From positions 70,970,099 to 71,034,098 of the forward strand of contig NW_022098069.1 of NCBI RefSeq assembly GCF_002288925.2: a stretch of 64,000 nucleotides of DNA. The letters run 5' to 3'. This DNA is from Delphinapterus leucas. Its lineage: Eukaryota > Chordata > Mammalia > Artiodactyla > Monodontidae. Numbering within the stretch: the stretch's first letter is position 1; each line of letters opens with the position of its first letter. Below, one piece after another: positions 49,690 through 63,375 of the stretch. Below the pieces are notes generated by a model. It ran no database searches. It saw nothing but the letters and a program-made list of their open reading frames with translations, and had not been told where the DNA came from. The position numbers and the translations under genes are program-made.

Positions 49690-49895
49690 GCTGATCTGTA
49701 ATTTTGATTATATTTTATCTGTCTTCCTCCTGCTAGAATGAAGTTCCACAAGGGCAGGTGTATTTATCTGCTATGTTCACTGATGTACCTCAAGAGCCTA
49801 GAACATTAGTTGGAACATAGTCGGCACAAAGTAAATTTTTGTTGGATGAATGAATGAATAAATGAATGAATAACTAATGAATGGATGAGTTGATT
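49690..49895 (+). repeat. L2 3' end with GAAT repeats
   Basis: GAATGAAGTTCCACAAGGGC, then GAGCCTAGAACATTAGTTGG, then a run of GAATGAATGAATAAATGAAT is the standard L2 terminus. Confidence 0.8.
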
Positions 49896-49904
49896 TCCCT
49901 GCTT

Positions 49905-50465
49905 CTGTCCTTCATCTCTTTGATTTAGTCTAGCAGGTGGAATGATCCTTTAAAATGTAGGTCAGATCATTTCACTCTTTTGCTCAAAACCCAAAGCTTT
50001 CCATTTCACTCGTAGTAAAAGCCAGATCCCTACAGTGAGCCCCAAGGCCCTTTGTGGCCTGCTCTCATCAGTCAGTCATTTCCTGACTTCTCTTCTTCTT
50101 GGCTGTCCCTCCCTAAGCTTGCTCAGCCGCTTCACTGTGGGCTGTGGCCCTGCCTCACCGCCTTGGGCTGCCTGGGCTCTCAGCCTGGACTGCTGGCTTT
50201 GTGCTTCTCTCATATCTTTTCTCAAAGTCACCTTGCAAAGTTCTCATTCCCTCAACCTTCCTTCTTCTCTTTTCTTCTTTTCGTTTCTTCTTAGTCCTTA
50301 TCATCACCCAACATAACACATATGTTACTTCTTTATTTTGTTTATGGTATGTCTTCCCTCTAAAATATACGTTCCACTGGGGAAAGGTTTTCATCTGTTT
50401 ATTATTGCTGTATTCCTGTCACCTTCAATAGGGCTGGATCAATGCAGATGCTCAGCAAATCTTTG
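49905..50465 (+). repeat. L2 LINE fragment including 3' end
   Basis: TCAGATCATTTCACTCTTTT (near 49,962), CCCAAGGCCCTTTGTGGCCT (50,041) and the terminal part near 50,370-50,460 (GGTTTTCATCTGTTTATTAT) form another L2 copy. Overlapping open frames here are shadows. Confidence 0.75.
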
Positions 50466-51117
50466 ATAAAGTAAGGAATTACTGTTGAACATGCTGCAAA
50501 TATGCTGCTTAAAGGCCAGAAGCTCAGTCAGTGATGCGTGCTGAAGGAAAGGAGTCATTTTTCATATTTCAAGCCAAGCCATGGAGCTTCTTCTGAAATC
50601 AGTGAAGCTAGCTAATTGGCCAGGACTGATTTTCCTGGGTAGAATGACCGTGGCTGCGTGAATTGACTGGCTAAGAGCCTGTAACTCAATATCCAGAAAT
50701 CTGTATTGTCTAAAGTACAGTGAGATCACTAATGCTTATTTTATAGACATTTTGGTAAAGTAGAACATTTTAGAGTATATATAACAATGTATGCTACTCT
50801 ATTACCATGTCTTCTCATTTCCTTAGAATTTATCAAATTTTGCTTTAGAGAGCAAATCTTAACTTACTGTAAACCATGTTTTTCTTTCTGCAAAAAAGCA
50901 GGATAACAATATTCTACTTTGGACATTGATACGTTTAAGTACTGTCATTCCTTTCTCAAATTTACACCGTTGCTCAATATTTAACATCAACAGTATTAGT
51001 AAACTTGATTAATAAAATGCAGCAAATAAAATATTGTTTAATATTTCATTCTGACTGAAGTTTATGTGAAATAGTGCATGCTTTTGATTTGGAAGAAGCA
51101 TGATTCAAGCTTTTTCA

Positions 51118-51235
51118 TGGTTACTCTCTGAATTTCATTTTTCTCATCTGTAAAATAGAAATGATTACCTGTTTCATGGCTTCTTGTGAGGGTGGAAAAA
51201 CAAGGTGCTCACTAAAGTTTGTTAGTTTCCTTCCT
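51118..51235 (+). repeat. MIR SINE
   Basis: TTTTCTCATCTGTAAAATAG, then ATGGCTTCTTGTGAGGGTGG, in the sense orientation. Confidence 0.75.
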
Positions 51236-51289
51236 TTTTCTCCAAAATGCAGATATGCACAGAACTATTAACATTTTAAAAGACGCTAT

Positions 51290-51500
51290 TTCCAAAGTGT
51301 TTTAGAACTCTATCCCTCCTTTTTTTTTTTTTTAATTTCCCTAACAAGTCTGTACAGAGGCATATCAGGTGTTTTTTGATTCATTTTAAGGAAAAGGCAC
51401 AGAGAATTTCATGATTTGCGTGTGATCACAAATCTAGAGTAACATTTAGGTTTTTTCTGACTTTGGTCCACATGCTTGGCACTAAGCCACACTGCCCATC
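51290..51500 (-). repeat. MIR-like SINE, diverged
   Basis: AAAAGGCACAGAGAATTTCA and GTGTGATCACAAATCTAGAG resemble the MIR reverse complement. A T-run interrupts it at about 51,320. Confidence 0.5.
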
Positions 51501-52079
51501 TGTGGTTAAGTTGATGCTATTTACCTATCCATCGTTTTATTATTGTTGACATAATTCAATAATAGTTATAGTCTCTTAAGGGAGTTAATTTACTAATCCA
51601 GAAATTTTGAGAGGCTTAGTTGCTTATGAAACAAGCAAATTAAAATAGATTATTCAGTGTCTGTTTCATTTTAAAGCCTTCTCTCTCATTTAGATGAGAA
51701 ATGTTCATCTCTCAGTTGTCAGGTATTGACTACCATGAAATCATGTGTGTTTATCTGAGAACCTAATCTGAAAAAAAATTTTTTGTCAATTACTTAATGC
51801 AACTCTATTAATTGAAGTCAAATTGGCTGGTTCCATCAAATATAGGTAAAACTATCTTTTCTTCAAAACTACTTTGGTTTTTACAAAACATATAAATGCT
51901 GGTAACTTCTTAAGTGAGAATTTTCTAATTCATAATTAAAATATCTCCCTGAAAAGAAAAATGTTTTATTACTTTCTGAAATTGTTCAAAAAAAGCAAAT
52001 ACCCAAAGAAGATGTGCTTCCCTTCTGCTTGACATAGTGTTCTATAGTATGTAACTTTGTTTTTCAGTCAAGATATTTA

Positions 52080-52116
52080 CTCTCTCTTTCTTTCTCTCTC
52101 CCTCTCTCTCTCTCTC

Positions 52117-52156
<40 letters not shown>

Positions 52157-52176
52157 CGTGTGTACATATATATATG
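52080..52176 (+). repeat. (CT)n(TA)n compound microsatellite
   Basis: A polypyrimidine CT/CTTT run passes directly into about 16 TA units and then a GTGCGTGTGTACATATATAT tail. Confidence 0.95.
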
Positions 52177-52626
52177 AAGCCACTTCATGCTACAGTGGGT
52201 TTGAAGCAGGTTACAAAAGTATATATACAATGAAAGGAAGATAAAATTGTTAAACTATAGGAAGTAAAAATAAGTGTAGCTACAAAGTAATCCTGGAATA
52301 TGTAAGATTAGCATACAGAAATGTATGACTTAGGTAGCCCACTAAGTTTAATTTTCTAAATGCCAAATCAGACAGAGAAACAAGATCAGGTAGATAAGTC
52401 ATGGTGTCCTAGACTAAACAAGCACATACATAAGACAGTTAACAAAAGAAATATAGATTTTCTAAACCTTAAGAACCTAAGAGGAATTTATCTCAGATGC
52501 TCAAAAGAGATCTATTTTTAAGTGATGATTTTCTCAATGGTACTTTTACTAGTACAATGACAGATTTTCAATATCTCCTATTATTGTGATGTCTTTGATT
52601 TATTTAGTTTTCCTCCCCCGGTTCTC

Positions 52627-53706
52627 TTTTTTTTTTTTTTTTAAACATCTTTACTGGAGTATAATTGCTTTACAGTGGTGTGTTAGTTTCTGCTTTATAA
52701 CAAAGTGCATCAGTTATACATATACATACGTCCCCATATCTCTTCCCTCTTGCTTCTCCCTCCCTCCCACCCTCCCTATCTCACCCCTCTAGGTGGTCAC
52801 AAAGCACAGAGCTGATCTCCCTGTGCTATGTGGCTGCTTCCCACTAGCTATCTATTTTACCTTTGGTAGTGTATATATGTCCATGCCACTCTCTCACTTT
52901 GTCCCAGCTTACCATTCCCCCTCCCCATATCCTCAAGTCCATTCTCTAGTAGGTCTGCATCTTTATTCCTGTCTTTCCCCTAGGTTCTTCTGACCTTTTT
53001 TTTTTTTCTTTTTCTGTTTTAGATTCCATATATATGTGTTAGCATATGGTATTTGTTTTTCTCTTTCTGACTTACTTCACTCTGTATGACAGTCTCTAGG
53101 TCCATCCACCTCACTACAAATAACTCAGTTTCGTTCCTTTTTATGGCTGAGTAATATTCCATTGTATATATGTGCCACATCTTCTTTGTCCATTCACCTG
53201 TCGATGGACACTTAGGTTGCTTCCATGTCCTGGCTATTGTAAATAGTGCTGCAGTAAACATTGTGGTACATGACTCTTTTTGAATTATGGTTTTCTCAGG
53301 GTATATGCCCAGTAGTGGGATTGCTGGGTTGTATGGTAGTGTTATTTTTAGTTTTTTAAGGAACTTCCATACTGTTCTCCATGGTGGCTATATCAACTTA
53401 CATTCCCACCAACAGTGCAAGAGGGTTCCCTTTTCTCCACACCCTGTCCAGCATTTATTGTTTGTAGATTCTTTGATGATGGCCATTCTGATCAGTGTGA
53501 GATGATATCTCATTGTAGTTTTGATTTGCATTTCTCTAATGATTAATGATGTTGAACATCCTTTCATGTGTTGGTTGGCAATCTGTATATCTTCTTTGGA
53601 GAAATGTCTATTTAGGTCTTCAGCTCATTTTTGGATTGGGTTGTTTGTTTTTTTGATATTGAGCTGCATGAGTTGCTTGTGTGTTTTGGAGATTAATTGT
53701 GATGTG
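52627..53706 (-). mobile_element. 5'-truncated LINE-1, antisense, 3' UTR and ORF2 C-terminus
   Basis: A T-run (the poly-A tail on the minus strand) is followed by L1 3' UTR text and then the ORF2 C-terminus. Minus-strand translation gives [20 protein letters not shown] at 53,261 and down, as in the L1s at 5.1 and 22.4 kb. A possible target duplication is ATTGTGATGT at about 52,583 and 53,696. Copy length is about 1.1 kb. Confidence 0.9.
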
Positions 53707-55134
53707 TTTTAGAATGTACTTATGACAAATTGTAAAACTGCCATTCTAACAAATAATTTATTTGTGGATCAAAAGAGATTCCCCCGTTGGTAGAGTGCTC
53801 TTGTTTGGCTTTATTTCACGTAGTGGTTTAATATTTTATAATCACATGATGAACATTCCTACTGAGGTTTTCACATTAGCGTATCTGCAGCACATCACAG
53901 GGGTAACCGGATGATAGGGGTTTCGGTAAGATTATAGCTTAATCCTTTGGTAAGATTTTAGCTTTACTTGTATTTTTTTAAAAGTTCATTTAAAGCAATT
54001 GGTTAAAATAGTTGGCCCACATCTAGCAACCTGTGTCTTAGATTGTGGCCATTTCTTAGAAACATAATTGAGTTACTAAATTCAGCTTGAATTAATTATA
54101 TTGCCTTATTGTAGCATTTTTTCCTCACCGGTAGCTGTATGGCAGTCCTTTAATTGATACAAAAAGTTGACTCAGTCTCTTTTTTTAAGATGGTAACTTC
54201 AATTATCCACTAAAAAGATTAAAGTACTAATTCATGTATATGACTAAATGGGACAGAACTGCCTGTGTTGCAACTACAGCTTAATATTTAATTACTTTGC
54301 ATAATAAAATAGGGAAAGTTATTTATTTGTCCGTTGAGGTTGTAATTAATTACAAGTAACTAATGAATCCTTAGTATTTCATGTCCACAGCCTGGCAGAT
54401 TTAGAACACACTTGACCCCAGACTTGCTGGAAAATGAAGGAAGTGGGAGTAAAAATTTTCTTTATAGGACAAGATGCTTTGGGATAGGAGGGACCACATA
54501 AGCTTGCCAAAACTTTGGGTCAAACTGAGCACAGATGGCCATAGCTGATAGAGGTGTCTATTATTGTATTTTCTTCTAGGTACTTTTCTGCCTGTGTGTC
54601 AGTGTGTTTATACTTAAATGAAGAATTTTGGTTGCTTGGCAACCAAGAGAATATACATTTAGAGAAAACATTTTTGCTAAGGAAAAAGAAATTGGTAGTT
54701 TTAGATACTGGATAGTGGAGGTTAGGGAGGTGTTGCTTTGAGCAGTATTAACATTAAGCAAAGGCAATTTTCCAGGAGAAAGGTGTTTGCTATATATGTC
54801 TAAAATTAAATAATTCACATTGTACATTTACTTCTTATCTTGTCTCTACCTTCTACCTCAAATACTATTTGAAAAAATAATGGCCTAAGTAAATGCATTA
54901 TGTTAGTTAATCTAACTTCTTATAGTGCACAGGGTAAACATTTGATGAAGTGAAACTCTAATTGACATTTTATTTTCTGACTTTAGTTTTTTCTAAAATT
55001 AATTATTTTAAACCCTCAATTAAAAGATTTAATATGTACTTCAATTTCTGAAAGAGTTCTATGTTATTCTTAATATTGAGTATAGTTGTACACTGCATGA
55101 TTAAATACTGAAATAAACATAAATTTGAAAGTTA

Positions 55135-55255
55135 GACTAATTTTATTCAAATCCTGGCTTTACCCTTTCATGCTGTGTGACCTTGAAGCAGAAGTTAAAC
55201 TTCTCTGAGCTATAGCGCCTTCATCTGTTAAAGGGAGAGAATTCTAACCATTTAT
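55135..55255 (+). repeat. MIR SINE
   Basis: TTCAAATCCTGGCTTTACCC, GCTGTGTGACCTTGAAGCAG and TTCATCTGTTAAAGGGAGAG give the MIR core in sense. Confidence 0.85.
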
Positions 55256-56224
55256 CTTAACCACTGAACATAGCAGTGCATATTTTCCTAAAAGTCTGTT
55301 GGTTTACTTTTATTGATGCTGCATTCAGTTATTTACTCCTTGTGTGGTCAAGAAGGCAATGATTAAAAAGAAAAAAAATGTAAACAGCTACTGGGCATGT
55401 AAATAGCTACTGTTTATATAGGAACTGTTATGACATTTCTAATGATACCATGTAGATGGGAAACAAAACCAAACTTACAAATTACATTTCCTAATTTTAG
55501 GGAAATTACTCAGGAAGCACATTGAAAAATACCTCTTTGGTTATTTTCTCATTCTACTATATCAGGTAGAAAAATAACTTTTAAATGATGGTGACTAATA
55601 AGCTGAAAGGTATAACTCAGAAAAGAAAGGTTATTACCTAAGATAAGGAAATGGGTGTAGTGTTTAATTGTTTATTTGCATATAATTTAATTTAAGTAAA
55701 TTTCAGGATTCTTCTTTTAATTTTAATATAATGTACAAACAGATAAGCATCTTCCAGTTTATGGACTGTGTTCTTTTAAAAGTATCAAATTTTGAAGTCA
55801 TTTTAAAACACAGGCAGCCTACCTGGGGAAAACAATTAAAATAAAAACTTTGTTGAAAGACAGCCTGTTAGAAATTGGACTTCAGAAACAACTCTAAAAC
55901 ACCTTTATTTCAATTTAATACCATATCTGAAACATCTAGAAGAGACAGTTTTAAATATTCCAACAGTGCATTGTAAGCACTGCAACTTTACAAGTTTTAT
56001 TTCTAAGAAAAATTATGTTAAAAACTGTTCATTTTACATGTGCTTTTCTGAATAAGGAGTCTTTCTGTTTTAAAAGAGGAAATGAAACATGGTACTGCTC
56101 TCAATGTGTTTGTTCTGATGTCAAGGCACTTTTATTGGAACAATTTTAAGCGTACTCTGATTACAAAAGCAAATAAATTTAAGCAGATCTGGAGTGATAG
56201 GAAGATTCCAGTTTTTGTTGATTT

Positions 56225-56420
56225 CCAACTTGTGTCATACACTGTAGCATATACTTTGCAAATATATCATTTATTCCTCTTGAAAATTCTTTGAGGCACG
56301 TAACAGTATCTCCATTTCACAGATGAAGTATCAAGGACCATAACAATTTGAGTAAATTGTTTTGTGGTACAGCTGGATTTGAGTTCATTTGGTTTCAAAG
56401 CTTTTGTTCTTTCCACCACA
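56225..56420 (-). repeat. MIR SINE
   Basis: CTCCATTTCACAGATGAAGT and GGTACAGCTGGATTTGAGTT are in MIR reverse-complement order. Confidence 0.75.
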
Positions 56421-57109
56421 CTCTACGGCTCTTTAATTATTATAAATCATTGTCTGTTAATGTAATAGAAAGAATCAGATTAAAAGAAAAAAACCCATAA
56501 ATAGAAAAGAAAGCATTGGTTTGAATCCTGACCAGATATCATAACCAGATCTTACTTTTTTGTTTGGAATATTTATATACTGAATATTCACTTTTTAAAT
56601 ACTGAACAATACAATCAAATAATATTTTTTAAAGAGTTAATAATCTTGCTTCAAAGAACATTACTTGCTTCAAAGATTAACCATGAATCTCATTAAAAGG
56701 CAAGACATGCTGAGGAATCACAGAAAATTTCTGTTTGCTAATGGTTGAACTTATAACTGAATTAAATTAGATGTTAACTATCTTTGATATACCTAAACCG
56801 ATCTCCTAATTAAATAGTTAAAAATGAATGAATCCATTTTTGCTTTTAATAATGGCTCTAGAAGAAAGAAAAAATAGGATAATTAACGTCAATTTAGTAA
56901 CTGATAATTAATATGGACTTAGTCATGGATGAAGGGGTAATATGGAGCCTGCGCTTATAAATACATTGATATATTATAAAACACCTATGTACATATAACC
57001 AGGTATATTTATATGCGGGTTGCATTGAAGATTAGTGCTATTTCATGTGTAAAGTTTTCCTTATAAGAGCAGGTGAACAGGAAAAGACTGTTGAATTCAA
57101 ATTTAGGAA

Positions 57110-57285
57110 ACAGTGGGAAGAGCAAGGACTTTTGGTATCGACACAGTAGTACATACAATTCATGATCTTAGGGGAGCTGTTTAATACGCTAGTGTGTCAG
57201 CTGCCTCCTTGTGAAGTCTATTTCACAGAGCTGTTTTGAGAAATAAAATAAATAAGCATACTCAGGATGTTCACCCCAAATAAGC
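57110..57285 (+). repeat. MIR SINE, diverged
   Basis: GTGGGAAGAGCAAGGACTTT near 57,113 and CACAGAGCTGTTTTGAGAAA near 57,224 follow the MIR sense order, with the core decayed. Confidence 0.6.
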
Positions 57286-58429
57286 ATTAGTTCACTTCCT
57301 TGTCACCTTTTTGCATTTGCATAGATGCTAATTTTGTCATTAATCAGGCAAGATAGCAAGGTTACAGCATTGAGAGATGCATAAACAACACCTCAGTTTT
57401 TCATACCTGCTTTTAAATGAGACCAAGTTTGAGAGCTTTCTTGCAGTGTTTCTCAGTGGAGAATTCAAGCAACTTAGGATTTCCAGTTTTCTTCTGAGGT
57501 GGTAGATGGACACAGAGGAGTTGTTAATCTTTTTCCTGGCCATTTGCCCAGATGTATATGTTCACCTTGCTAAAATCTTGTTTCTCCACATTGTCACATA
57601 GGCCATAATCAAAGGACTTCTAAATTAGAAGGGATGTTTCATTGTGAACAATTTATTTGCCTTTATATTGATGCCCATCCTTAACTTTCATCCCAGTATT
57701 CAATATGCCAGAAAGGATGTTTCGTACTGGAGATTCAAATTAGCGTTTTACAGATCTGTGCCTTTGAGGGACAAGCAGTCCAACAGGAAGACAAACGTCA
57801 CATAAACCATTATCAGAAAATGTAGAAGGTTGCTATGATGAAATAAAGTTTTACTAATTGATTATAGTAACTGGTTTCACACAATTGAGATGATTTATCT
57901 TAAGAATTCAAAAAAAAAGAATTCAGTTATTGTACTTCATAAGGGGTTGTCTGCATATTTTAAATTATTTGAAGTGCAATCATTTTCTTGGTCTACAGTC
58001 TGAGAAGACAGCTGTAAAACAATACCTATTTTTCATATTTTCCTGTTTTTAAAATATTTGATATGAGATATCATTGTGTAACTAAATAGAGTTTGACTTA
58101 CAATATATCCATCTTGGGCCTCATCCCAGAGATATTCTAGTATCTAAGATACTCTTAGATAGTTTGAGGCTGCCACTCAGTCCTACTGTGCCTTTCCTCC
58201 TTTCCTGCTAGGACACTGGTCCATTCTGGGCTGCATCTCTGCCCTTAGGAGCTACCTTTGCCCTTAGATGCCTCTATCCATGTTTACATTTGATGAATGT
58301 GTGTATCTTGGTCAGGAACTATATTTATTCATCTGTCTTCAACATTATTCCTATCTCAGGTAATGGTTATTAAACAATAACAGCATGGTTATTAAATAAT
58401 AATTATTGAACGACAATGGCAACCACCCC

Positions 58430-58660
58430 TAGAACAATACAAACTATTTATTAAGAAAAGATGGCTATCTGTGCTTTTTAATCCAGATCTCAAAATAATG
58501 CTGTGAAATAAATGTTGTTACTGCCATTTTACAGATGAGAAAACTCAGGCCTAGGGAAAGATAAATTTACTTCCTTTGGGTCATACAATTAGCAAGGCAT
58601 AGAGCCAGGACTGAAGCCCAGGCACTAACTCCAAAACTCATCCCTACCAATAGCACATTC
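58430..58660 (-). repeat. MIR SINE
   Basis: CATTTTACAGATGAGAAAAC, CATACAATTAGCAAGGCATA and CCAGGACTGAAGCCCAGGCA show a fairly complete MIR in reverse complement. Confidence 0.85.
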
Positions 58661-59029
58661 TGACAAAGTTTCTGACAAAGATAACAGTATGGGAAATTTA
58701 AATAAGTAATTCCTGTTTTCACTGTACATGGTATATTATTTGTATAATTTTATATGTGTGTAGCATAGATGGCTTTTAAGATCACTTTAAGTCTCTTTTG
58801 GAATGAATCATAAATTAAAAAATAGATTGAATGTGGAAGCAGAATTTTAATCAAATGAATCTGGAAAAACATTCTTTAAAATATCACTGACTCATACAAA
58901 ATATGAGAGTGTATGAAAACATCTTCTTCAACATATTTTTTCAAAATCTTTTATTGTTTCTGTTTTGTATATCCAATAAGCAAAATTCAAACTTTTGAAA
59001 ATATTCCATTTTCATATGGTGATATGTTT

Positions 59030-59195
59030 TAGTTTGATTAGTTCTCAAAACAATGCATGTGAGGATTCCTTACGTGGATGCTTATTTAAAATGCAGATTA
59101 TTTTTAAGAAGATTCAAGGAACATCCTTGAATCATGTCATTTTAACAAGTTGCTCAAGTGATTCTGATGCAGATGGGCCCCTGACCTTGCTGTAA
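59030..59195 (+). repeat. MER20-like hAT MITE fragment
   Basis: ATTTTAACAAGTTGCTCAAG and TGATTCTGATGCAGATGGGC match the familiar MER20-type end, and TTTAAAATGCAGATTA lies inside. The terminal repeats are not intact. Confidence 0.55.
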
Positions 59196-62100
59196 GAAAC
59201 CTTTCTTCTTTAATTGGTTAGGATTTTTATGAGATTAATTATACTTTTGCAAATTTGGAAACTTCTCTGAAGTAATACTAGTGGTGGTAATAGTAGTAAG
59301 CTCAACACAGGGAGCCCCAGTGGATAATTACCTTTTCCCCTTTGATAGTGACTCAAAAGTACCAGAACACTTTGGCTTTAGTTGACGACAAATATCTGGG
59401 GCAACTAATGAAATACTAAAATGTAAATTGAATAACTAAAAATGTACACCATCCTAGTTATTTATGAATTAAGCTCGTGTAAATGTGTTATAAATAGCTA
59501 TGTAGCATTCAGAATCCCCTCCCTGCCTTGTCAGAAATTACCTTACACAAGATAGCTTTTAGTTATTTATTTTATTTAATTTATACATTTATTATACATT
59601 TATAAAGAAGATGAGAGTAATAGATTTTTGTTGGTATAAGCCAAACTTTCAGAGATTAAATCTCATGGAAAGCAATATTTCCGAGAGAGATACAGGAAAA
59701 AAGAACAATAGGAAAGAACTAAGTAGTGTTCCAAGTACAAGGGGATGGCTCTATGAGTCAACCCTGGGAGAGTATATTTAAAAGGACCTGAAATAAGGAC
59801 ATTTTGCTTTGAACAGAATCTATGGGGTGTTTTTAAAAATACATGAGGTGGCCTGAGACAGTAGGTAGATGGCAATTTATGCTAATATTAAAGATTTACA
59901 TTTAATAACAAATAATATATTCTGTACTTTACTGACTTATTTAAGAAAGACCTCTTAGTTTTAATATTATGGTTCTATAACTGTGGAATTACTATTAGCA
60001 TAGAGGCCCAAAGTATTTCTTATTTCTGAAGTCTTCTGAGACACTGAAACGCAAGGTATAGTAATATCCACTTATGAGAAAATTGATTAATAATACTTTA
60101 ACAACATTTTAGGATCCCTCATTCGCTCAGTTATATTTTCTAACTTTTGACAGTGTACTGCACGTTGTCTTTTAATTCACGTACATTTTCCCTTATCCAA
60201 AAACATTTACATTTACAAATAAGAGTTTTTTTACCTGCCCACTCAAGATACAATCAGTAACATTCTAGATGTAAAAGAGTAAGAGGACACTTGAGAAAAA
60301 CTGCAATTTAGCGTAATTGAAACATGTGCCTAGCCATCTGGAGCACTTCTGCATAAAATAAAGACATTTGGCATTCTAAATAAAGGATTTTGAATTAAGC
60401 CAGAAATCTTTTGTGTCTTCCAAAGACATTGATTTATTGAGACTATGTGTGGCTTTCCCTCATATCCAAAAGATTAATGATTTCCTAAATGTTCTTTCAT
60501 TCCTTCTTTTTATAAAATGAATACATACAGTTAGGCAAAATGACATCTTTGAGGTTGTATGCACAAAGGTGACAGAAATATTGCAAAGTATTTTGTTTCA
60601 ACAATTTATCAACGGATACAAAATATAAATTTTTCCAAAGTAAAAACAATGAGCTTGGCATTATTGAATGTTGATTAAATGAATGAGTAAATATATGATT
60701 ATCTTCATATTGCATCATATGTAAGTGATTTTTATGAAACACATTAAAGATACAGTAAAATAAGTCAACTTTTGATCTAAAAATTTCTAAAATATGAGCA
60801 TGTGGTGATTGGTGTTGATAAACTTAAGACATCAGACAGATCTGGTCTTACCAATATGAAGTAGTTTACTTCTATAAAGGAATTTTTAAGAGTAAAATAT
60901 TTATTAAGTTCAAATAATTCTAAATCTTATAGTTCAAGTGATTAAAATACCTTTTATATTATGAAATTGAAGTTGCTATAGTTTTTATTATAATAGCTCT
61001 TGGTATTTTGATTTTTGAAACTTTTAAATTTTTATTGAGATTACATAACTGACGTTATAAATTTAGTATTTACAGTCCAAATTGGAACTGAGCTGCTTCT
61101 TCAGTGGACTTTATTAATGTAAAATGTTTATGTGGAGTGGTCACCAACGAGATAGGTTTTTGTTATTTCTTGTCTAGGATATATGCAAATCTCCATAGTT
61201 AAACAAATTATATAGTTTTATATAACTACATATACACAGGCTTGGGCAAAAGGATTAAGCCAAGAAAAACAGGAAAAAAAAAATTTAGGACCACTAACAA
61301 AAACCTGAAAACCTACTCGAAAGTGAATGAATTTTGTCAATTCTTTCTTGGCTGATCAGAGCTCCCTTTCACTGACTGACATTTATATATTCTGAATAAA
61401 AAGTAGAACGACCATATTATTATGTTAAATCAGGGTTTTTAAACAGAGAAATGTTTTATCTGTGTGCAGTTCTTTTAAATAAGTATGCTGAAGTAAATAA
61501 ATCAATACTATGATTTTGAAAGTGCACAATGGGTTGTAATTAACGATACAGGCCAATATTAGTTGTATGAATGTTATATTTACTAGATAGCAAAATTTCT
61601 GCCAGACTTTAACATAACTTAAGTAGAACATACGTAAGCTTTAGGTAATCCATCATTTTGCAGTTTTAAATCCCATCCAGTGGATTCTTTGTAAAGAAAT
61701 GCGTGGTTTTTATAATCGGGCCTCCATATTTTCCTGTGTAAGCTGACACATGTCATTAAATTCTCTGTGTCTACTCTTCTGCATACTGAGAACGTACTCT
61801 CCTTTGTCAGTGCAGACATTTTCAGAAACAAATCAGTGTTTTATCCCAGTTGTGTTGAACTATCTTTACTGGTTTAAAGACAATGATGAATTAAGCACCT
61901 TCAGTTCATGGGCCTGGTTACTTTCCAGCTGCCAGGGCTGGAGACTCCCCTGCTTCACCTCTAGAATGTTACCATCTACTTACTGTTCTATTTTGACCCC
62001 TAAATCAGTCAAGAATTTTCATCTCATTTACAATTCCAATTGTTTAAAAAAAATTGATGAAACTTTAATTTTATTGATATTGTTTTAATAGCAGTTCTTC

Positions 62101-63254
62101 ATAGTTTTATCTCAGACTTTTGAACTGATTTTTAAAAGTCTGGGTTTGAGTATTGACTATCTAATATGTGAAGAACTTCACTGCTCAAGAAAATAAATTG
62201 AAAATAAATATTGGCCTTGATCTGACAGAAAATTTGAGAAGCCACACCATAGAAAAAAAGAAATGTAGCGAAAATTGTGTGAGTAGATGGAATAAATTAG
62301 TTAACCATATTATTAAGCAGGTTAATTTGAAAGGCTTCCTGAAGAGAATTTTGATCTTGGACTTACATGGATTGCTAAACATAAATGTGCAGGGAGGAAA
62401 CACCAGGACTTTTCCAAGGGCGAATTGAACCCAGGACTGTGTAAAATGAGGACCAAGAACAGTTAACTGAGCTGGTCACAGGACCATATGGTGTCATAAT
62501 GGAGGAACTGATACAGGTTTGGTTTGTGATGTGAGTTAGGCAAAGTGAGCAGAAGTACATCAGGACCAAGAGATTTTCTTGCTAAGTTAAGCAATTTATA
62601 CTTTTTAAAGTTGGAGGGATTTCTCATAACTTAGTTACTACAGTGCAGAAAGTTTCTGATGAACGTTGAACAGTTCTATAAATTTTGCCAGAGCATATCC
62701 AAGACATATTGTATGTGGACTTTTAAAAAGATTATTTGCTTTATAAATTTATTATTTTAATGTATTTTATGCTTCCTGTGATGAATGAAATTCCCAATCA
62801 CCTTGAAAAATTTAGAAGCAAATTTATTAGGTAAAGTATTTCATTTTTGTTGTAACTGAACAAGTAGCATGTGCATAGCAAGAGTAGGAGGCCTGGTACC
62901 AATTTAATTTACTTTTACTTGTGAGCTTACTCAAGTGGAGATGTTCCATTAAATCCAAAGATTTCATCCTAGAAACTTCAAGAGCATACCCCAAACACCA
63001 GTCCTCAGTTCAGGAATACCTAATTGCTGCTGTTGCTTCTTTGCGTGCTCTAGCTGATGGACATTACTTACCTTTCCTGTTTGGAAGATTCCTTCTCATC
63101 ATTCACTGTTTAGGTCAAGAACACCTATATGAAAAAAATCTCCTCAGTTGCCCTCCAGGTAGAATTAATTATTCCCTTCTAAATTCCTTAACATTTTAGT
63201 CACGCTACACATGTAATGCTTACCATATTGAATTACAATGACTAGCATTCCCAA

Positions 63255-63375
63255 CTGCCTCCCTTTCCAGATTATGATGTCTCTGTGCCTGGTCCATTTG
63301 TCACTCATCCCTGGATCTTCATGTCTATAGTGGTACCTGGCACATGGCCATGATCAGTAAATGCTGAGAGAATGA
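63255..63375 (+). repeat. L2-type 3' end
   Basis: TAGTGGTACCTGGCACATGG followed by ATCAGTAAATGCTGAGAGAA matches the L2 terminus pattern. Confidence 0.6.
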
